Source of the DNA: Evernia prunastri
Taxonomy: Eukaryota > Ascomycota > Lecanoromycetes > Lecanorales > Parmeliaceae
DNA length: 64,000 bases
Direction: 5' to 3'
NCBI GenBank assembly: GCA_003184365.1
Contig: NKYR01000004.1
Location: 496,001-560,000 of the forward strand
Made by a program: the position numbers and the translations under genes. Positions 11,554 to 22,248 of this stretch are shown in pieces (positions within the stretch are counted from its first letter, which is position 1; the number at the start of each line of letters is the position of its first letter). The notes under the pieces are model-generated. The model saw nothing but the letters and a program-made list of their open reading frames with translations, was not told the origin of the DNA and did not search any database.

Positions 11554-12650
11554 ATGACCTTAGCTATGCTGGATTTATCTTTGTTCAACAATGGCCGTCA
11601 TGAAGACCGCCAAAAGTTCGCTTCTCAACTATTGAGCGGCTTGTCACAGCAGGGATTCGTGAGACTCATTGGCCACGGGGTTCAAGCCGCCACGGTCTGG
11701 AAATTATTCGAATGGGTAGGGACCCAATAGCACTCATTTGATTTTAGAATAGCTCTTGAGAGGGACTGCAGAATAGATCGTTCCTCTAGATATAGACCGA
11801 GGACAAGCTGTTGATAGCACATCCCCGCGGACCTGAACCCCAACGAGGCTGGAGCGCGGTGGATGTCGAGTCGAGTTCATCGTTGTACTGGAAGGGTTCG
11901 CTCAATTCCAACATGACGGAAGGTCTTAAGGACGCAAGAGCAAGTCAGGCTGAGCGAAGTAGAATGTGCCACGGACTGACCTTTCAAGGAATACTTCGAT
12001 CAAGGACCGTCAACCGATTCTCAATAGCCTACAAAATGGCCGTCTGAACGTGCATTACCTGGGTTCAAAGGCTTCATGGGAGAGAGTTTCAAGATTCTCG
12101 AAGGGGTTGTAGCTGATGGCAGCGCTCAAGTTGGCTCTCGGTTTGCCACATGGAACATTCACCGATCTAATAACGAACGAAGGCAGCGCCAGTGAGATAC
12201 GGCTGAATCATTATCCACCTATTGAGGTTGTGAAAATTAAGGTAGGAATGTGAGTAGGATCTGGTCAAACTTCGATCTGGGAGTGATCACATTCCTACTC
12301 CATGACTCAGTTGGCGGACTTGAATTTCAGAACCGAGACCAGCATGGCACTTTCATAAGGGTTGAGTGCAATAGCCCGGCGGAGTTGGTTGTCGTGCATG
12401 CGAGACATTGCAGCGTTGGACCAACGGGACTCTACCTGCCGGGTTACGTAGAATCAATCTACCAAAGAGTCTTGAGAACAACGGTTTTGGGGCGCTGCCT
12501 GAGAGGTACTCGATCGCAGACTTCTGTAAGGCAGATTGATCGGCTTCCGTCGGGCCTTTGAAGTATTTTGTTTTAGCAGGCCATGATCCGGAATATGAAG
12601 ACATCTCGGCTCTCGAGTACCGACAGCGGAGGCTCCAATCAGCATATTAG
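11554..12650 (+). pseudogene. Isopenicillin-N-synthase-like 2OG-Fe(II) oxygenase, heavily decayed
   Basis: The order of conserved blocks is complete: LDLSLFNNGRHEDRQKF and GFVRLIGHGV (DIOX_N), DKLLIAHPRGPEPQRGW, ALKLALGLPHGTFTDLI, SEIRLNHYPPI, IWSNFDLGVITFLLHD, RWTNGTLPAGL, and RYSIADFCKAD, ending in ALEYRQRRLQSAY. It is broken in at least three ways. There are two TAG codons just after the first intron (about 11780-11790). There are frame changes between blocks around 12120 and 12240-12410. There is a CGA-to-TGA stop inside KAD-stop-SASVGPL (about 12540). The iron site is also lost: the expected PHxD reads SNFD and the distal His (PAGLHRV) is Arg. Functional members oxidise small molecules with Fe(II) and often 2-oxoglutarate. 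The C-to-T changes fit RIP. Confidence 0.85.
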
Positions 12651-13251
12651 TATGGCATACTTTGCGGAGACCCTTCACAGGACCTTGAGGGTGCCTGATT
12701 GCCACTTTCGCGCAGATAGTCAAAAGCAATATTTGATTGTTCATAATCTACCGCAGTACAGTAGCTGTACCTTGATGAGAAGCAAAGACGTAAGACCTCT
12801 CGGATGACAGTGAGCTCATATTCTTTCCCGAGTACATCGAGGCCTCGTCAAACAGCGCAATACTTTCATGATTGGCGTCGTGCATGCCAGGCTTGAGCAT
12901 AGAGACTACCGTGATTAGATTGGGCCACTAGTTCAGAGTCATTGACATAGACTCTCTAGCCACGCGGTTGAGTAGGTGAAAAGAGTGTATAGGTAGCGAG
13001 ACAATTCACGAGTCGTCAACGCGTACAGACGAGTTGCTGAGCTTGGAGGCCTTGTTGATTGGTTTGCTGCCAATGATGACTACTTTTATGTCTGGATACA
13101 TGAAACGCCTTCATTTTTGTTAGATAGTGATAAAAGTGGTCAACGCGGAGTAGTATTAAATCTATTAATTTTGAGCTCGTAGCGGCAAATCGATGGGCTG
13201 ATGAGATTGTGAATTTGAAGCACTCGCTCTTTGATCCTAGTTCCTTGTGGA
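12651..13251. other. No gene seen
   Basis: Short frames only, with no motif. It lies between the tail of the oxygenase relic (plus strand) and the tail of an MFS relic (minus strand), so it is a convergent gap. Confidence 0.5.
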
Positions 13252-14280
13252 TTACGTAAGCCACGCTACACTAATGCCTTGGGAGTTTGAAACTGCCGAG
13301 GTGCAGGAACATTGTTCGTCACTGAATATGAACATCGTCTGTAAAATGACATTGTTACAAGCTTTGCTGAGCCCTGGAGTGGGGTTGCTGCTGTGGGAAT
13401 CACTGTCGCTCATCGAGAAAATTACGAAGACAAGCATGATTGAGCTCAAGACTCCCATTGACAGAGACATCGCTCCCCAGGCCAACCACACACGAACGAA
13501 CACAGCGTAGAGCGGTCCGACCAAGCCACCAGCGGCGATTGCAGTATTCATTAGCCCATACGCCTGAGAGTATGCTCCGTATGGCCTAAAGACACCCGGG
13601 TTCTGACCCTCGATCGCTTCGATCACCTTCGAGATCTTGACCCGCAGCCACAGCATTGCTAGAGCCAAAGCTACACCCACAAAGAAGAGCAATATTGCAA
13701 GCTTCACGAATGGCAAACTTGCGCCACACGCAATCAGTCTCAAGAGGATGAGACTCGGAACAGCGATCAACAAGCCACCAGCTGTAGGCCACTTCGTGCC
13801 GAATCGATTGATTAGGGCACCAGATATAGGAGCGAGGGACATTGGAAGAGCAATCGCCAGGAGGGGCTGCGTGAATTGCATTGAGATCAAACTCGTCGTT
13901 GATGTAGGGTGCGAGAACGCCATCAAAGCCACACCCGATGCTGTTTAGACCAAAGAGACCCATGACGGCAACGAGGAATCTGGGGGAACACAAGACTATG
14001 GGAAACGCGGGACGGTTAATTTCGTGGGCTGCAATGTGTAGAAGCGGTTGCTCATCTTTCACCGTTCCTGGTCGCGAGCACTCGTTGTTACCAGTGTCAG
14101 GAAGGGCCTCTGTACTGCCTGGGGCTTTTTGGCTCGAATCCGTGCCGCGACTCCCCTTTTCGAGCTCGATGATCATGGCACGCAGAACCATAAATCTAGG
14201 CTCTGGAACAACCAAAGTAACATCACTTCATGATCGGACGTCTCGACGAGAACAGCTTGCATGGAGAATTATTCTGTGGT
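13252..14280 (-). pseudogene. MFS transporter, C-terminal half, frameshifted
   Basis: Read from high to low coordinates: a loop with VPEPRFMVLRAMIIELEKG (like the helix 6-7 loop of sugar/monocarboxylate MFS proteins), a variable segment, then helix 7 (FLVAVMGLFGLNSIGCGFD), a break, then helices 8-12 (LLAIALPMSLAPISGALINRFGT, AGGLLIAVPSLILL and onward). The break is near 13890: INDEFDLNA is in one frame and QFTQPLLAIALP in the next, so an indel separates them. The N-terminal half (helices 1-6) is not recognisable upstream. It is one of three transporter relics in 20 kb. Confidence 0.75.
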
Positions 14281-14772
14281 ACGAGTATAGAGAATCTCAG
14301 AAGCAGTAACTCTGTCACCAATTCCTCCTCTACCGGAGCGTTCCTTGTGAAGCTTTGTTGGAGACTCGTGGTTTTCGCGTCACCAGGAAGTAGATACTAC
14401 ACCCATAGTACGATGTCGTGCCCTCAGACCTCCACAGGATTCAGCCAACCGCCGTGGAGCAATCCTAGCTGATAGATATTAGACCTTTGATTGGCTTTGC
14501 GAAGCCATTGTGAGATCGAAACTTTTCCGAAACGCTCTCGGCTCTGGCCCTCTTTATTCAGCCTACGAATCGTGAAGGGAGATGTAAGGGCTTCGCTCCG
14601 CGTAGCCTTTCATTTTGTCCACTATTCTTGTTCCTTGAAAGCCTAAGCTTCCGGAGACTCAATATTTGTTTTTCGTCTTGACTGGCAAAGTCACAGGCCT
14701 ATTATACATACTACAGGAAGTCTACTCTATCCAGCGCGCAGAGTTTGCCAGCTAGCATTGATGGAGAAAATG
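14281..14772. other. No gene seen
   Basis: The sequence should hold the N-terminal half of the MFS relic on the minus strand, but I find no clear membrane helices in any frame. Confidence 0.4.
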
Positions 14773-15932
14773 TCAGTGCTCGGTCGACGTCAAATTGGCA
14801 GTTTGCAACAGCTCCTCGGCTTTGATCTGGTACTCGCAGAAGATGTCGATTGCCTTGAAGATCATGTCAGCAGCTTACAGATTTTGAAGATTAGGAAAAT
14901 ACTTGGGCGTACATCTTGCGTCTTCCATGCACCTTTGCCGCCGTAGCTTCTGGCAAAGGCCTCACGATATCTTTCTTCGTCGTTCACGAAGCTCTGTACC
15001 TCAGCTCTCTGCTCCGAGGCGATTGTCTGTCTCTCGAAGATTGATGCATTTCTTATATCAACCTCGGGCTCTTCTGTCATTGAGAGCGTCCGTAAAAGGT
15101 CTGGAGCTATAGTCATAGAATCGACACCAGCAAGTTGCTTTGCTTCGCCCGCACACAGCCAACTTCGCCAGCCAGAATCGCTTGCTCCATCGTGAACAGC
15201 GTAGTCGCAAGAGTGTTGATCCCTAGAGCAGTCAACTTTTTGCAGGCTTGGAGTCCCTCCCATGTTGCGACCACTTTGACGCAAAGCCTAGATATGTCGA
15301 AGTTCGGTCCAAGCCGACGGCACAAAGCAGCAATACCTGCATCTTGAACTTAGTGGACTAGAGCAAAGGGTAGGTGTGACGGGAAACGCACGCTGGCCAT
15401 TTTCCACGATCTCGGAGGTCGATGTAAGAGTTGGATTAGACATGACATGAATGGCGCCAGTGATAAAGGGCGCAACTGAAAGAGACAGGTGAACCATCTG
15501 ACCCAGGCATTAGAAGACATGGCTTTATTCGCCTACGTGCTGGGCTAGGGGGCACTTACTGCTATCTCGACGGCCAGCTGCTCGTACTTGACTCCAGGAT
15601 ATTCAGATTGGAGTTTCCGTCCTAGGGCGGCAGACTCCTCCAGTATCCCCTTGCGCTGGGGGATAAGGAGCTCGAGGTATGCATCGGCCTGAGCGTCAAC
15701 GTCAACTCATTGATCATCTGCGAGACTTGCAATCTAGCCTCGCACCTGGTTCGAGGTTCAATCGACAAATGGTCCAAGCTCTGTGCTCACCACACGACCC
15801 CGAATCCCCCCGGCTCGGTCCAGCTAAAAGTCTTGGAGCAACGGAGCTCGCTGCAGAACGGCGCCCATTCCGTGTTCGGCACCTTGGTCTTATTCGTCGG
15901 GCTTTCGGCCGTTGAGAGACCACAGCTGGCAA
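14773..15932 (-). pseudogene. Transaldolase-like gene with internal deletion
   Basis: The exons read QADAYLELLIPQRKGILEE and YPGVKYEQLAVEIA, then MVHLSLSVAPFITGAIHVMSNP, then FDISRLCVKVVATWEGLQ (the Lys in CVKVVATWEG is the Schiff-base lysine position) and TTLFTMEQAILAGEVGCV. The last blocks are AKQLAGVDSMTIAPDLLRTL and a short exon with IFKAIDIFCEYQIKAEELL that stops at 14773. Splices EIA-MVHL and NGQ-R-IAAL have good borders. After AGEVGCV about 40 residues normally present before AKQLAGVD are absent and the frame changes, so the barrel is interrupted. Transaldolases move three-carbon units in the pentose phosphate pathway. Divergent copies also occur in fungal metabolite clusters. The N-terminus around 15900 is not resolved. 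Confidence 0.75.
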
Positions 15933-16429
15933 CGATGGTAAGTATCTTTTTCCCTTAGCCAGCAGCTAGGAATATGATCAGGGTGAGCGCATCGGGCGCT
16001 CTGCTGCAAAGGACCTTTAGGAACGCTCTGGAAAAGAGCCTGGAGGATCATGCCGAAATGAACGAAGTGAGTATTTAGGTGAGTATTTACTATCGCACTC
16101 TGATGTGCCTCAGGGGAATGCTGCCGCTTGCTTGAGCAAGGGGGAGCAGCGTGTGATTGGGTGACACATAAATATCTATATCTGAAAAACTGTGATGCGT
16201 GTTCTGGATACTGATCTTAAGATCTAGCGGTGCTTTCTACTCGCTAGATATAAAAATATACGATAAAGTCATCTGGCGCAGGAAAGCAGCAGAGTCAGAC
16301 TCAGTTATCTGATCTCTTTCAAAGTGGGCCCCTGATTAAAAAGGAGATGATATGAGAGAGAAACCCTCGATCTCAGGATATGATGACCATAAAAGTTCTA
16401 GACGGAGAGTCGAGTCTGTCGAGCTAGGG
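15933..16429. other. No gene seen
   Basis: Nothing recognisable in either strand; possible promoter and first exon of the transaldolase-like gene. Confidence 0.4.
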
Positions 16430-18400
16430 TGCCGGCTGGCACGTTATATAGTTAGATAGATACTTGGAATAAGAAGCTTGACGAACTTGGCATCTTCTCG
16501 AAGCGAGGACACCTCTGGTCTTGCGCTGTTCGAAAACTCTAATCACCGCAAAGCTTACGACAGAAGCACCATTCTTTGAAGTTGCCTCTTGGGTGATGCT
16601 GGGGCAAGTTAGGGCGGCAATGAGAATCCGACGTGGTCATAGACGAGAGATCGGAATTCGGACCACTAGGATCACTGTATCCTCTGTTGTCCCCAGTCGT
16701 CGCTAAAGTGACAGGACCGGCTGAGGGGTTCAAGTCCGGATCGGAGGACGTCCGTGGAGAGGCACCAGTAAAATAGACGGATACATGAAGAGACTTCGAA
16801 TTCAAGAATGCAGGATACCGTGACAGGAGCTCGTCGACAGCCTCGAGGTACCACTGTCGGGTAGGGTGATCGCGGGTTGCGACGACGACTTGCAGTACCG
16901 TCTTTCGCGGGCGAACACTTACTTCCTTCTCACGGTCGGAAACTGTATCATATTGTTCTTCAAATCGCCGGGCAATATCTTCGATCAGAGGCAGCGTATA
17001 CCCAGCCCCTGAGCCGCCAGCGATGACGAGAGCCATGTCAAACTTCGTCAATGTTAGAGCATTCACACCTCCATAAGGACCGTCTAGCAGGACAGGCAAA
17101 GATATATTAGGCTGCTTGCCGGCAATATTCGCGAGGCGCGAGGTGAACCCGCCGCGAGGTCGTATGTAAAACACGAGTTCCGAAGGTCGATTTTCCCGAG
17201 GTGATGCGGGTAACGAGCAAATGGAAAACGGATGAGCCGTAAAGGAGTGCAAGCCGAGAGTGAGGAATCGAATGAAGACATGCTGACCGGGCGTCCAAAG
17301 CATATCGACTGGAATTGAAACTCGAACTAAATCGTTTGCCGCCAGTGATAACCTTGCGCGCTGCCCGAGACCGTACTCGCAATACGTGCGAGACTGGGAG
17401 TAGAGAAAGGAAAGAGTGTAGATGATACCGGTGGCGATGAAGTAGTCCCTAGGATAGTACTTCTGTTAGAATGGCTGCTACTGAGTGTACAAGGAATCAT
17501 ACCAGGACGACACTCGAAAGTCGCAGTGAATGGAAAAGAACACCACGAAGATTACGACTGCCACAAAGTGCGTTGACTTGAAGAACTCGTAGTATCGATT
17601 CCTACTCTATATCAGCCACGAAAGTCAAGTCTGCGATTATAAGATTCGACCTACCGTATTGGTCCGATGGACATGATTGTCAGGTAAGCCTGTGCAAACA
17701 ACGCGACTACTCCAGTCCAATACGCGACGGACGTATTCCATTGCTCCACCATGTCTCCTTTCCTGACGTGGACCACAATGAAGGGAAACGTGTGAATCAA
17801 GGCCAAGGCAAACATAGCCCAACTAGTCCAGCGATGGAAGATCTGAAGTGGTGTAAGTCTAATTGTAAAGTTGAGTTAATCTAAATGTAAGATACCTGGA
17901 TCTTTTCATGTGGTATGCCAGTCAAGGCGCTGATTGGGTTGGTTTTGGACGCTGAGATACTTGACAAAAGGTTAGATGAGAGTGTAGGACGGGAGCGATG
18001 GAAGTCAACTGACAAAACAAAGGGCATGCATGCAAGAGCCATGTAGCCTGTTCGTGTTGTAATCGGTGGTGAGTCGCCGTAAGAGGTCTCCTTAGTATTG
18101 GGCTAGTAGTAGGGCTTTGGACCCAAGGTCATGCCTGTCAAAAGCTATCAACTCCTCTTTGCTCTACTCCAAGAAGAGTTGTTTGGAGTTGCCTTACTCA
18201 GAAAAAACGCGGCCATGATCAACCCCAGCAACATGACGCCCACTGGCGGTGACGTCCGTCCTATCTGCGGAACTCGGAAGCCTCGATGAGAAAGATAACG
18301 GAATATGGCGACAGCTCGATGCCAGACCGTGAGCTTGGACAAGCGCTGCGGCCGATATGTTGAAAGAACATGACCGAGCACAAAGAGAGCGACGGCGACA
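16430..18400 (-). pseudogene. Ferric/metalloreductase (FRE-type), C-terminally broken
   Basis: From high to low: a helix with VYFFLVAVALFVLGH (about 18415-18370), VGVMLLGLIMAAFFLS, then NPISALTGIPHEKIQ-IFHRWTSWAMF (heme-helix region; intron in between with GTATCT..TTCAG), ALALIHTFPFIVVH, FFKSTHFVAVVIFVVFFSIHCDF, DYFIATGIIYTLSFLYS, WTPGQHVFIRFLTLG, HPFSICS (FAD-binding) and ALVIAGGSGAGYTLPLIEDI (NADPH-binding). This is the order of a plasma-membrane ferric reductase, which reduces Fe(III) or Cu(II) chelates before uptake. Near 16590 the frame shifts: GRPNLPQ is in one frame and SITQEATSKNGASV in the next. The terminal CGP motif is missing, so NADPH binding should fail. The first exon is not resolved. 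Confidence 0.8.
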
Positions 18401-19499
18401 AGGAAGAAGTATACGGTCGGAAGAGCGTAGGTGTGATCAGCTTGATACCTGCCCTCTCACAGAATGGTCATCAGATGTGGGCGGACAGGCATAATTATCT
18501 CAGGGTGCTGAGACCAGGGAGCACTGGTGTATTCCGCCCTTTGACTCACCAGTACAGCCAATGTGACTGGCGGAAAGCACATTGCTTTGGCGTCAACATG
18601 CACATGTCCGCTCGGGAAGAATGCAACATGACTGGCTGGTCGAGCGATGGGGCGCCCATTGCTACGATATGAACGAGAAACGATGCAGCAATATCTTTGG
18701 CGTAGAGGGCACATCAACAGGTGTAACAAGTTTGCGCCGAGATCAAGGGTGCCAACAACGACAACAGAAGGTATGGGGAGGAGTTCATTAATCCCTGGAA
18801 ACGTTTGCACAACGTGGGAAGGGCAGCAGGCGAGCTGGGTTGATTGCCTGTTATGTCGTGAGAAGAAGCATGTGCCAAGCGGATGGCGTTGGGTATGAGG
18901 TGGAGTCATGAGAAGATTTGAGCAAGTTTATTTCCCTCGGCAGGAGGAACGACAGGCGAACAGCTTTGGGGAGCCAACTGGATTGATCGACGGCTCAACG
19001 GCGGGGGGATTAATCTTGTGATTGCTCATGGTACTTCTTCTCATGCAAAGCCTTTTAGGTAAGTTGATAGAGTATGGATGTACGCTCTCTGATATGGTAT
19101 CGGAATATTGCGTTAAGGTTGGATCCCCTGTCCTTTAGCGGCTTGGTGGTGGTTACGTACCCGAGATACCTTGTGTATTAACTTGTCGATCTCATACTGT
19201 TCGTCCAAGAGTCGCCGATGAGCATAATACTGTTCCTATTCAGCTTTAAACCTGATCTTGATACTCGAAGTGACATCTGCAAGCGAAGATGCGCACTGTC
19301 GTAGCATCAATTGCTGCCAAGTATAAAGAGGCTGGACCATGAGCAGCAGAGGGAAGAAACGTCGGGCAACGCAGTACGGAGCGCAGTACAGTAAGCAGTC
19401 AAGTGACTACGTATGTAAGAGCAGTTGGCCTAAACCATTAGGTGTGCCTACCAGAGTAGTCTTGTCGTTAATTGCCTAGCTTCGGTGAATTCGCAACAC
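18401..19499. other. Upstream region of the reductase; no independent gene
   Basis: A minus-strand frame at 18909-18457 contains FPPVTLAVL, possibly the reductase's first exon. Otherwise there is nothing I can support. Confidence 0.35.
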
Positions 19500-21430
19500 A
19501 ATATGCCTTCTGTAACTTCGGCCAGCGAAGCAGCATACCTCGCGTCCCGCCTCGCACACTACAAGCCTCAGTTGTATTTGCTCGCAGGATGCTGGTCGCA
19601 ACGCGTTAACAGATGACAAGAACTTGATGACCGACAAGTGATTGTCCATTCATAAGAGAAGTTCCAGTCAAGTCTTGTTTAAACAGTGACTCCAACTCAA
19701 GCCATTGCTTCTCGAGCAAAGATGGGTCTGCAAATGGGCTGCAAGTGTTTGAACTGAGTGTCTCGAGGGGCAAGTTGATGGAGAGTGGGAGCCTCCAAGT
19801 TTGGAAATCTTCACTTGTTTGAAGATCGAGCAGAACGGTGTCCGCTGTAGTCGATGCTTCTGACACGACGGTGCCACACTGTATGTCCAATAGAAGGCTG
19901 AAGCCTGGTCCAGGGGAAGAAGGCATGTCGCACGGCGAAGCACACATTTGGGCTAGGGCATCGGGCGCTTCCAACTTCCAGGCTTCATCATATCGATCGA
20001 GATCTACATTGGAGAGGTTCTAGAGACAATATCAGCTCGGATGTATAGGTCAAGGAGAGCGTGCATGGACTACACAAAGCCTTCCGCCATTCCAACCTTG
20101 TTCCTCACCGGAGGAAAGTTGTTTTCATAAAGCCTGGTGAACTACTCGCTCATGTACTGATAGGGAAGATCACAGCACAGGAAAACACAGTGTATCGAGC
20201 CCTCATCGTCGCGTATTTCATCGAGAGTATCACAGACTTGCGCTTTTCGAGCATTTGATAAAGGCCTGTGCACAATAATTCCATTGCTGATCGTTTGGCC
20301 GACGACCCACAAGAGAACCTACCTTGGAAATTGAACCCAGATGACGGCCCACAGATCAAACCCTCCCGTGATAGTTTCATTGATAGGAGATACGAGTCGA
20401 TTGAACCAACCTCCTCAATCACGTCGATGGCATCGCGCCATGGAAATATAACAGGCGAGAGAAGAGCATAAGCTCTTGGGCCTGGCACCCGATCTCCTGT
20501 TGCGGTGCAAATGCTGTGGAGCGAATTATAAGGTTTATGCCCGGCAAAATTGCTTTGTTCCACTCACCCAACCCGAAATACCGACGGCTTGGCCATCTTG
20601 AGAAAAGTGCCGATGCCAGTCATTGTACCTAAATTGCCTTCAATTCCCCTTCAAGTCTAAGCATTGACCAGCTCACCCGATGTTCCCATTCCAGCACACA
20701 CCACGTTGACACTAGGCAGCTGCTTGAGTATTTGAGGGCCGGTCCACCGATAATGAGACTGCCAATTCTGGGACAGTCAGCCGAGGCTTCGCTAACACAC
20801 TCATTTTCAACATACGGCATCGTTCTCGTACTGGTTCGGATTAGCAACTTCATCGTGCTCCAATGCTTTCTTCCTCGCGTTCTGGATCCCGCCCCGCTCG
20901 TCTAAAGGCTCCGGCTGAGATAGTCCTCCGAAAAGCGTTCTAGGATAAGTCTTAGAGAAACCCACTGAGAGCATCTTCGAGAACTTACACGTCCAGGCCA
21001 AAGAACCGCATCAACTGAAGTTTGGCTTCACTTGTCTTGTTGCTCAGGAAGGCACGCGTATCGTCGATTCCATAAAAGACTCTCGCTATTACGGACATCG
21101 AAAATGCAGTGGACCGGGAACTGTACTCGATGATGGTCTTCGTCTCGTTAGGCGTAACGCTTTTTGCAAGCATGTTCAAAGCTAGATGTGTCAGCTAGTC
21201 AAAGAAGAGTCTGACGGGTAAATGTTTCCCGGCTGACCAGGGAGCGCTTTCACATTGTGCGCTGGGAGCATGGTCATCATCTTCGCGTATATTCGGACGC
21301 CCTGCTCTTTGAACAGATTGAGAGAATCTGGTATCTCGACTAGTGGTAGCGGTGGTTGCAAGTCGGGATCGTAGTAGTTTTTCAGTGAATCTGTACCTGT
21401 GTAGACGTTGAGTGGGTTTGTCAGGGCCAT
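19500..21430 (-). pseudogene. PLP-dependent beta-family synthase fused to rhodanese domain
   Basis: The start ATG at 21430 gives MALTNPLNVYTGTDSLKNYYD. Splicing then joins NVKALP-ALNMLAKSVTP, FFGLD-TLFGGLSQPEPLDERGG, NQYENDA-NWQSHYRWTGPQILKQLP, VCAGMGTSG-TMTGIGTF and VFRVG-ICTATGDRVPGPRAYAL; all borders are GT..AG. The blocks match fold-type-II PLP enzymes (cysteine-synthase/tryptophan-synthase-beta superfamily). The Lys of HNVKALP is the likely PLP lysine. A rhodanese-like domain follows (VLLDLQTSEDFQTWRLPLSINLPLE, about 19830-19740). It is broken at the end: a frameshift near 20240 (EKRKS / CDTLDEIRDDEG), a TAG after QYMSE near 20145, and TAA plus a small deletion after VLVIC (about 19608) where the rhodanese active-site loop should be, with RVATSILRA continuing in frame. 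Such fusions are known only as hypothetical fungal enzymes; the product is unknown. Confidence 0.8.
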
Positions 21431-22248
21431 GGTTGTCCAGAAATCCGAGGGCAAGACCGAAGCCACATGTCCTGATATATGGCGTCGTTGCATCTTGGCA
21501 TAGTCATGACATGATGACTTCACCGCAGACCAGAACCCGTAAGCGTTAATTTGCGTGGGGATATCAGTCATGCTCGTACGGCCAAAAGGTCAACATTCTT
21601 GGCATGCTCACTTAACGCCGGTCATGGTACCCTTCGTAGATCATACAACTGATAGGCACATCCGTGTAGGATGCCAAGCAAGCTAGACATCTCGGCCGTA
21701 AGACTATGTTGACTGTTGAAACCGTGGGGATTTGAAAAAAAGTCATGGTGGCCGCTGAGAAAGTGGGACTTTGCATATCTGCGCAGGCTTCAGCACGGTT
21801 TTGCGCTGAGGCAGGCCATGGTTTACGTAAAGCCCCTTCTTCCAGAGAGCGGTCAAGCAGAGAGATAAGCAAGAGGTTGCAATCTGACGCAACTGTAGCT
21901 CGAACGAAGTCGCATCGTCGAAAATTGCAGCGCACCTTTACTTACCAAATTCCCCTCGCATCAGGGCAACATTGCTCCTTGACTGTTGTAGCAGTCGGAA
22001 TCATTTCCTGCAGATCGCCTAGTCGGCAACTTATATTTTTGTGTTTTGCCAGAGATCAAAAATCTGCCCAGTCCAGCTAGGGTCGATCTTGGACACCCTA
22101 CAAGTTGTTGAAAAACTTGTGACCAACATAAGCAGGTAGGTAAGAACGACCCCTGGATTGAAGCATTACGGATAAACACTGACCATGAAATTAATTGCCC
22201 TTTTCGGAAAAGAAAAATTGAGCTCATTTTTTCGTATCTAGTAGAGTC
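21431..22248. promoter_or_regulatory. Divergent intergenic region
   Basis: This lies between the PLP-rhodanese gene (minus) and an MFS gene (plus), so it should hold both promoters. Small frames on both strands have no recognisable motif. I could not single out a regulator binding site. Confidence 0.4.
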
